A DNA stretch of 64,000 bases from Paenibacillus curdlanolyticus YK9 (GTDB lineage: Bacteria; Bacillota; Bacilli; Paenibacillales; Paenibacillaceae): NCBI RefSeq assembly GCF_000179615.1, contig NZ_AEDD01000010.1:62001-126000 (forward strand). The letters run 5' to 3'. Below, piece by piece: positions 62,995-64,000 of the stretch. The notes under the pieces were generated by a model, which ran no database searches, had not been told where the DNA came from, and saw nothing but the letters and a program-made list of their open reading frames with translations. Within the stretch, counting starts at the first letter, position 1, and each line of letters begins with the position of its first letter. Position numbers and translations under genes: made by a program.

Positions 62995-64000
62995 TTATTT
63001 CACCAGCGATTCGCCTGTCATATCAGCCGGCTTAGCCAGCTCCAGCAGCGACAGAATCGTCGGTGCGATGTCAGCCAGAATGCCGCCTTCGCGAAGCTCA
63101 GCGCCTTGCTTCGTAACGATGAATGGCACCGGGTTTGTCGTATGCGCCGTGAACGGGCGACCGTTCTCGTCGATGACCATATCCGCGTTGCCATGGTCCG
63201 CCGTAATGAGGCATACGCCGCCTTTTGCCAGAACAGCTTCTACCACTTGCCCGAGGCATGCATCCGTTGCTTCAACCGCTTTGATCGTTGGCTCCAGCAT
63301 GCCGGAGTGGCCAACCATGTCAGGGTTTGCGAAGTTCAGAATGATTGCATCGTGGTTGTCCGCCTCGATCTCTTTGACAGCTGCCGCAGCAACCTCGTAA
63401 GCGCTCATCTCTGGCTGCAGGTCGTAGGTCGCAACCTTCGGCGAGTTGATCAGAATGCGCGTTTCGCCCGGAAGCTCTTTATCGCGGCCGCCGCTGAAGA
63501 AGAACGTCACGTGCGGGTACTTCTCCGTCTCGGCAATGCGAAGCTGCTTCTTGTTGTTCTGCACCAAAACTTCGCCAAGCGTGTTGTCGAGGTTTTTCGG
63601 CGAGTAAGCGACGAAGCCGCCAACCGACTCGCTGAACAGCGTCAGGCATACGAAGTACAGATTGCTAGGTGCTTTCTCCCCGCGATCAAAGCCGCGGAAA
63701 TCTTCATTCGTAAATACCTGAGAAAGCTGAATCGCACGGTCTGGACGGAAGTTGAAGAAGACTACCGCATCATCCGATTCGACGAGACCGACAGGCTTGC
63801 CGTTCTCGACGATAACCGTCGGCATAACGAATTCGTCCATAACCGACTTCTCGTACGATTCTTTAACAGCTAGCAGCGCATCGGTATATTGCGGGCCTTC
63901 GCCATAGACCATAGCGCGGTACGACTTTTCCGTACGCTCCCAGCGCTTGTCGCGGTCCATTGCATAATAACGGCCTTGAACCGTTGCGATTTTACCTACG
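62995..64000 (-). CDS. gpmI: 2,3-bisphosphoglycerate-independent phosphoglycerate mutase, 5' end cut by window
   Basis: The C-terminal 334 or so residues of GpmI; the frame continues off the right edge (…[22 protein letters not shown], the conserved active-site entry). Alkaline-phosphatase-fold metal motifs are present: [43 protein letters not shown], and [13 protein letters not shown]. It converts 3- to 2-phosphoglycerate, feeding enolase encoded 245 bases downstream. In sporulating bacilli this Mn-dependent form is also pH-regulated in spores. Confidence 0.97.
   Translation of the reverse strand, partial: VGKIATVQGRYYAMDRDKRWERTEKSYRAMVYGEGPQYTDALLAVKESYEKSVMDEFVMPTVIVENGKPVGLVESDDAVVFFNFRPDRAIQLSQVFTNEDFRGFDRGEKAPSNLYFVCLTLFSESVGGFVAYSPKNLDNTLGEVLVQNNKKQLRIAETEKYPHVTFFFSGGRDKELPGETRILINSPKVATYDLQPEMSAYEVAAAAVKEIEADNHDAIILNFANPDMVGHSGMLEPTIKAVEATDACLGQVVEAVLAKGGVCLITADHGNADMVIDENGRPFTAHTTNPVPFIVTKQGAELREGGILADIAPTILSLLELAKPADMTGESLVK

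Overview
The window reads as chromosome from a spore-forming Bacillota, most likely Paenibacillus or a close relative (Paenibacillaceae). The evidence is the gpmI-eno-...-secG-...-rnr-smpB-ssrA order, a LysM/GH18 spore cortex-type hydrolase, AGGAGG-type ribosome sites, moderate GC in the core genes, and a tmRNA whose tag reads (A)GKQQTSYAVAA. No database search was possible; all family calls come from motifs and context.

Layout. 1-11.9 kb is chromosomal: a LysM/GH18 hydrolase, a C39-like papain-fold protein with a coupled 64-residue ORF, an MFS exporter, an ECF41 sigma factor with its divergent carboxymuconolactone decarboxylase partner, then a persulfide/sulfur-trafficking regulon (CstR-type repressor, DsrE, TusA, TusA-rhodanese, rhodanese-MBL, two rhodaneses, TauE/SafE, VOC protein). 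That regulon is tied together by six copies of an ATACCC-GGGTAT operator. 12.1-14.3 kb is a small AT-rich accessory patch. 14.3-23.2 kb is again chromosomal: an FAD oxidoreductase, a GGDEF protein, a YfbR-like HD protein, and a ROK kinase-GH9-SIS sugar operon behind paired GGTA-TACC operators.

From about 23.4 to 51.5 kb lies an integrated island at the 3' end of ssrA. Its right end holds the mobility and replication module: primase-helicase, RadC-like protein, and a large serine recombinase whose last codons are the ssrA terminator and ssrA tail. Its left two thirds is packed with probable antiphage genes: a DUF262-AlbA_2 fusion, a Kiwa-like pair, PD-(D/E)XK-like, HNH and GIY-YIG nucleases, a GmrSD-like protein, and a type II restriction-modification pair. 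Between 26.0 and 33.2 kb, single transcription units of mixed orientation are separated by a composite two-hairpin repeat that always points the same way. Parts of it match the ssrA 3' end (TGGTGGAGGCGA and TGAACCCCTGTCC). This looks like a cassette array built on ssrA-derived attachment sites, and is the most interesting structure in the window.

51.5-64 kb is core genome, all in the order expected for Bacillota: ssrA, a DUF2167 membrane protein, smpB, rnr (RNase R with an unusual ~375-residue Arg/Gly-rich tail), a MerR regulator, secG, a ROK fructokinase, a sugar isomerase/epimerase, eno and a partial gpmI.
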